This document shows, piece by piece, positions 62,217-64,000 of a stretch of DNA of 64,000 bases (position 1 is the first letter of the stretch; each line of letters opens with the position of its first letter). This DNA comes from JBFGFX01 sp965232455 (lineage in GTDB: Bacteria > Pseudomonadota > Gammaproteobacteria > Steroidobacterales > Woeseiaceae): the NCBI GenBank assembly GCA_965232455.1, contig OZ246981.1, positions 5,394,001 to 5,458,000 of the forward strand, read 5' to 3'. The position numbers and the translations under genes were made by a program. Below the pieces are notes generated by a model that was given only the letters and a program-made list of their open reading frames with translations, made no database searches and was not told the origin of the DNA.

Positions 62217-62360
62217 GTAACCGGGTTTTCCTGCGCTGCTGTAGACGATCGGTCAAAAAACTCAGACGAGCAGATATATATCGGCTAGCAAGCTCGCGAT
62301 AAATTGCCTCCCCGATGACATTGCGGCGGCGCCGCTCCCCTACCGTCGAGGAGGCAACTG

Positions 62361-62915
62361 ATGGGCACTTTTGACATTCACAACAAAGACACGGCACCCG
62401 CAGGGTCCGTCGAATCACTCGTTGGGGCGGAGAAGGCTTTTGGTTTCCTCCCGAATCTGCTCGGCGTTTTTGCCGAGTCACCGGCAACCTTGAAGGCGTA
62501 TCTGACCCTCGGCGAACTGGTGGGTCAGACAGCGTTCACCGACACCGAAAGGCAGGTGGTCATACTGGCAATCAGTCGATTCAATGAATGCCACTACTGC
62601 GTCGCCGCACATTCGGCGATTGCGGGAATGCAGAAGGTTCCGGCCGACGTGGTTGACGCCATCCGTAACGACGAGGTCATCGCCGATGAAAAACTGCAGG
62701 CACTGCGAGTGTTCGCAACGGCGGTTGTCGAGAAACGCGGTTGGGTGACTGACGCGGACGTGACGGCGTTTTTGGAAGCCGGTTACGGCAAAGCCGCCAT
62801 TTTGGAAGTGATTCTGGCGCTCAGCTTCAAGGTCTTGAGCAATTACACCAATCATATCGCCGATACGCCGCTCGACGACGCCTTTGCGGCGACCGAGTGG
62901 AAGCCGGCTGCCTGA
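62361..62915 (+). CDS. Carboxymuconolactone decarboxylase/AhpD-like protein
   Basis: 184 residues. All-helical AhpD fold with the redox motif FNECHYCVAAHSAIAG: Cys77-x-x-Cys80, Glu76 and His84, the alkylhydroperoxidase proton-relay set. TDTERQVVILAISRFN is the usual preceding helix. Probably reduces peroxides or acts as a thiol oxidoreductase. The thioredoxin gene 36 bp downstream could supply electrons. Confidence 0.92.
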   Translation: MGTFDIHNKDTAPAGSVESLVGAEKAFGFLPNLLGVFAESPATLKAYLTLGELVGQTAFTDTERQVVILAISRFNECHYCVAAHSAIAGMQKVPADVVDAIRNDEVIADEKLQALRVFATAVVEKRGWVTDADVTAFLEAGYGKAAILEVILALSFKVLSNYTNHIADTPLDDAFAATEWKPAA

Positions 62916-62951
62916 TCGAACAATCAATCCAGCGGCAAAAAGGAGGACAAT

Positions 62952-63293
62952 ATGTCTGCAACTGCGAAAGCGCTTACCGTCACGGACGCCGACTTCGACA
63001 GCGAAGTACTCAATTCGGACGTACCGGTTTTGGTCGATTTCTGGGCCGAATGGTGCGGACCCTGCAAAATCGTGGGTCCGACGGTCGAAGAACTCGCCGC
63101 GGACTATGAAGGCCGATTGAAGGTCGCCAAAGTGGACGTCGACGCGAACCCGCAGGCGGCCGGCCGGTTCGGTGTGCGGAGTATCCCCACGCTGATACTC
63201 TTCAAGAACGGTCAGGCAAGCGAAACGACCATCGGCGCCCAGTCGAAAGCGCAGCTCGGCGACCTGATCAACCGGCACATAAAGCCAAACTGA
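62952..63293 (+). CDS. trxA: Thioredoxin
   Basis: 113 residues. Active site WCGPC with Cys35 and Cys38 (VLVDFWAEWCGPCKIVGPTVEELA), the buried Asp29, and the cis-Pro loop RSIPTLILFKNG. AAGGAGGA sits 6-8 bp before the ATG. It follows the AhpD-like gene in one transcript, a sensible reductant-peroxidase pairing, and ends at a strong terminator. Confidence 0.96.
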   Translation: MSATAKALTVTDADFDSEVLNSDVPVLVDFWAEWCGPCKIVGPTVEELAADYEGRLKVAKVDVDANPQAAGRFGVRSIPTLILFKNGQASETTIGAQSKAQLGDLINRHIKPN

Positions 63294-63333
63294 TAGGTTC
63301 ACGCAAGCCGTGGAACGCCTCGGCTGAGCACAC

Positions 63334-63367
63334 GAAAAAGCCCGGCAAGCGCGTGCCGGGCTTTTTC
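63334..63367. terminator. Strong bidirectional rho-independent terminator
   Basis: GAAAAAGCCCGGCA (63334-63347) pairs perfectly over 14 bp with TGCCGGGCTTTTTC (63354-63367); 6-nt loop; T run on the right and A run on the left. It ends the trxA transcript 40 bp after its stop. Confidence 0.92.
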
Positions 63368-63417
63368 TTTTGCGCCGGGCGTTCTCCGCACTCTTTCGGC
63401 ATCCAACCTATCTCGTC

Positions 63418-63436
63418 GGAGCTCGTCCTGACGGGC
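63418..63436 (+). repeat. REP-like palindrome, copy d
   Basis: GGAGCTCGTCCTGACGGGC. Forms an inverted pair with copy e at 63734-63752; the two hairpin elements lie between them. Confidence 0.65.
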
Positions 63437-63474
63437 GATTCTCCGAAGTTAAGCGCTGTTTGAGTTCCTCGTCG

Positions 63475-63561
63475 GAGGATTGCTACCGGGGACCTCTTTA
63501 GGGGAATGGCTCCCTGCGGTCCGCTTTATTTCCCCTAAAGAGGTCCCCGGCACCAATCCTC
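63475..63561. repeat. Long hairpin 1 of a paired element
   Basis: From outside inward: GAGGATTG (63475-63482) pairs with CAATCCTC (63554-63561), a 3x3 mismatch (CTA/CAC), then a perfect 20-bp stem (63486-63505 with 63531-63550), and a 25-nt loop at 63506-63530. The loop is the exact reverse complement of the loop of hairpin 2. The stem begins CCGGGGACC and ends TAGGGGA on its left arm. Confidence 0.9.
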
Positions 63562-63619
63562 TTGGCATTGCAGCCCGGCCGCACATCCGGTTTCCACGAA
63601 CTTCAGCGGTGGCAGGAAT

Positions 63620-63706
63620 CGGCCTTGTCGTTGGGGAGGTGTTTGGTGGAAATAAAGCGGACCGCAGGGAGCCATTCCACCAAACACCTCCCCAATGGCA
63701 AGGCCG
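63620..63706. repeat. Long hairpin 2 of a paired element
   Basis: Same geometry as hairpin 1: CGGCCTTG (63620-63627) pairs with CAAGGCCG (63699-63706), a 3-nt internal region with wobble pairs (TCG/TGG), a perfect 20-bp stem (63631-63650 with 63676-63695), and a 25-nt loop at 63651-63675. The left arm TTGGGGAGGTGTTTGGTGGA agrees with hairpin 1 in 13 of 20 positions. The seven differences are matched by compensating changes on the right arm. Confidence 0.9.
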
Positions 63707-63733
63707 GGCACGATCGTCCAAAGAAGGGGGATC

Positions 63734-63752
63734 GACCGTCAGGACGAGCTCC
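63734..63752 (-). repeat. REP-like palindrome, copy e (inverted)
   Basis: On the minus strand GGAGCTCGTCCTGACGGTC. Closest relative is copy d at 63418, with which it encloses the two hairpins. Confidence 0.65.
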
Positions 63753-63794
63753 TGTATCGACCGTCGGTTGCCGGCCGACGGGGCAGCGACGTGT

Positions 63795-64000
63795 TCAGTC
63801 GCCCGACCTCGAGACTGCATGACCGCCAAACTGATTGCGCATCATCGCGAGCAGTTTTGCGGCGTAATCCTGCTTCCCCTGGGTTGCAAAGCGCATCATG
63901 AGGGCCGTACTCATGACGGGCGTGGGGATTCCCTGTTCGATACCCTCGACCGCCGTCCAGCGGCCTTCTCCTGAATCCGCGACAAGCGCCTCCACGTCGA
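63795..64000 (-). CDS. gnd: 6-phosphogluconate dehydrogenase, C-terminal end (5' part outside window)
   Basis: Only the last 67-68 codons are in the window; the frame runs off the right edge. The residues VADSGEGRWTAVEGIEQGIPTPV, LMMRFATQGKQDYAAKLLAMMRNQFGGHAV match the C-terminal helix region of the decarboxylating 6-phosphogluconate dehydrogenase family: DSGEGRWT and RNxFGGH are family marks. This enzyme turns 6-phosphogluconate into ribulose 5-phosphate in the pentose phosphate route. The short YqeC/GndA-type ending is likely. The convergent trxA terminator is 430 bp away. Confidence 0.85.
   Translation of the reverse strand, partial: DVEALVADSGEGRWTAVEGIEQGIPTPVMSTALMMRFATQGKQDYAAKLLAMMRNQFGGHAVSRSGD

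Noticed and set aside
63480..63974. 164-residue plus-strand frame over the hairpin element
   Set aside because: It reads through both inverted repeats and into the antisense of gnd. Openness comes from the repeats.

Overview
The window is GC-rich DNA, densely coded on both strands. It looks like a free-living gammaproteobacterium: two large TonB-dependent receptors of the Oar-like type, a FecI/FecR surface-signalling cassette, YceH (UPF0502), MaeB with a phosphotransacetylase tail, GTAG/REP-like palindromes and a REP-associated tyrosine transposase. The exact lineage cannot be fixed from sequence alone. No rRNA, tRNA or CRISPR array was seen.

Layout. 1-10.4 kb: the 3' end of a BNR/sialidase-like gene, then a cluster under a TetR regulator (S41-type lipoprotein, dicarboxylate/amino-acid symporter, aminotransferase, TonB receptor, second symporter). 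A palindrome TTGACA-N2-TGTCAA lies in front of both transcription units. 10.6-14.4 kb: ECF sigma factor, an anti-sigma factor with a YCII/DGPF-like tail, a tandem pair of small exported paralogues, and a UbiH-type FAD monooxygenase. 15.1-28.4 kb: a 3150-residue secreted SpvB/FG-GAP/RHS protein with a variable tip and a probable immunity gene, followed by a rearranged island. The island holds a 329-bp direct duplication, an orphan RHS core fragment, a small lipoprotein, a RAYT transposase between inverted GGACACCC repeat arrays, and an Imm26 gene. 28.5-33.4 kb: sigma factor - FecR - STN-type TonB receptor. 33.6-43.8 kb: mixed housekeeping and stress genes (NTF2-like, DksA/TraR finger, GGDEF, Usp, serine hydrolase, M50 protease, a 47-residue zinc ribbon, YceH, CBS pair, coiled-coil/HhH protein, TPR protein). 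43.9-50.1 kb: malic enzyme, an OmpR/EnvZ-like two-component pair and two spondin-domain proteins. 50.4-56.3 kb: a beta-propeller/GGDEF/EAL receptor translationally coupled to an HDOD protein. 56.4-60.9 kb: a histidine kinase - double-receiver regulator - TonB-like operon. 61.3-64 kb: LysR regulator, AhpD-like protein, thioredoxin, a striking double hairpin, and the 3' end of a 6-phosphogluconate dehydrogenase gene.

Main candidates for something undescribed. (1) Two long hairpins at 63475-63561 and 63620-63706 share the same geometry (8-bp stem, 3-nt internal loop, perfect 20-bp stem, 25-nt loop). Their 25-nt loops are exact reverse complements of each other, while their stems differ in sequence but remain perfectly paired. 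An inverted pair of REP-like palindromes brackets them. (2) The RAYT island inside the RHS toxin locus, with its inverted repeat arrays and a matching relic in front of the FecI-like gene. (3) The RHS tip and its immunity gene, plus two further candidate immunity genes. (4) A membrane anti-sigma factor fused to a YCII/DGPF-like domain. (5) A compact TetR regulon joining a TonB receptor to two symporters.
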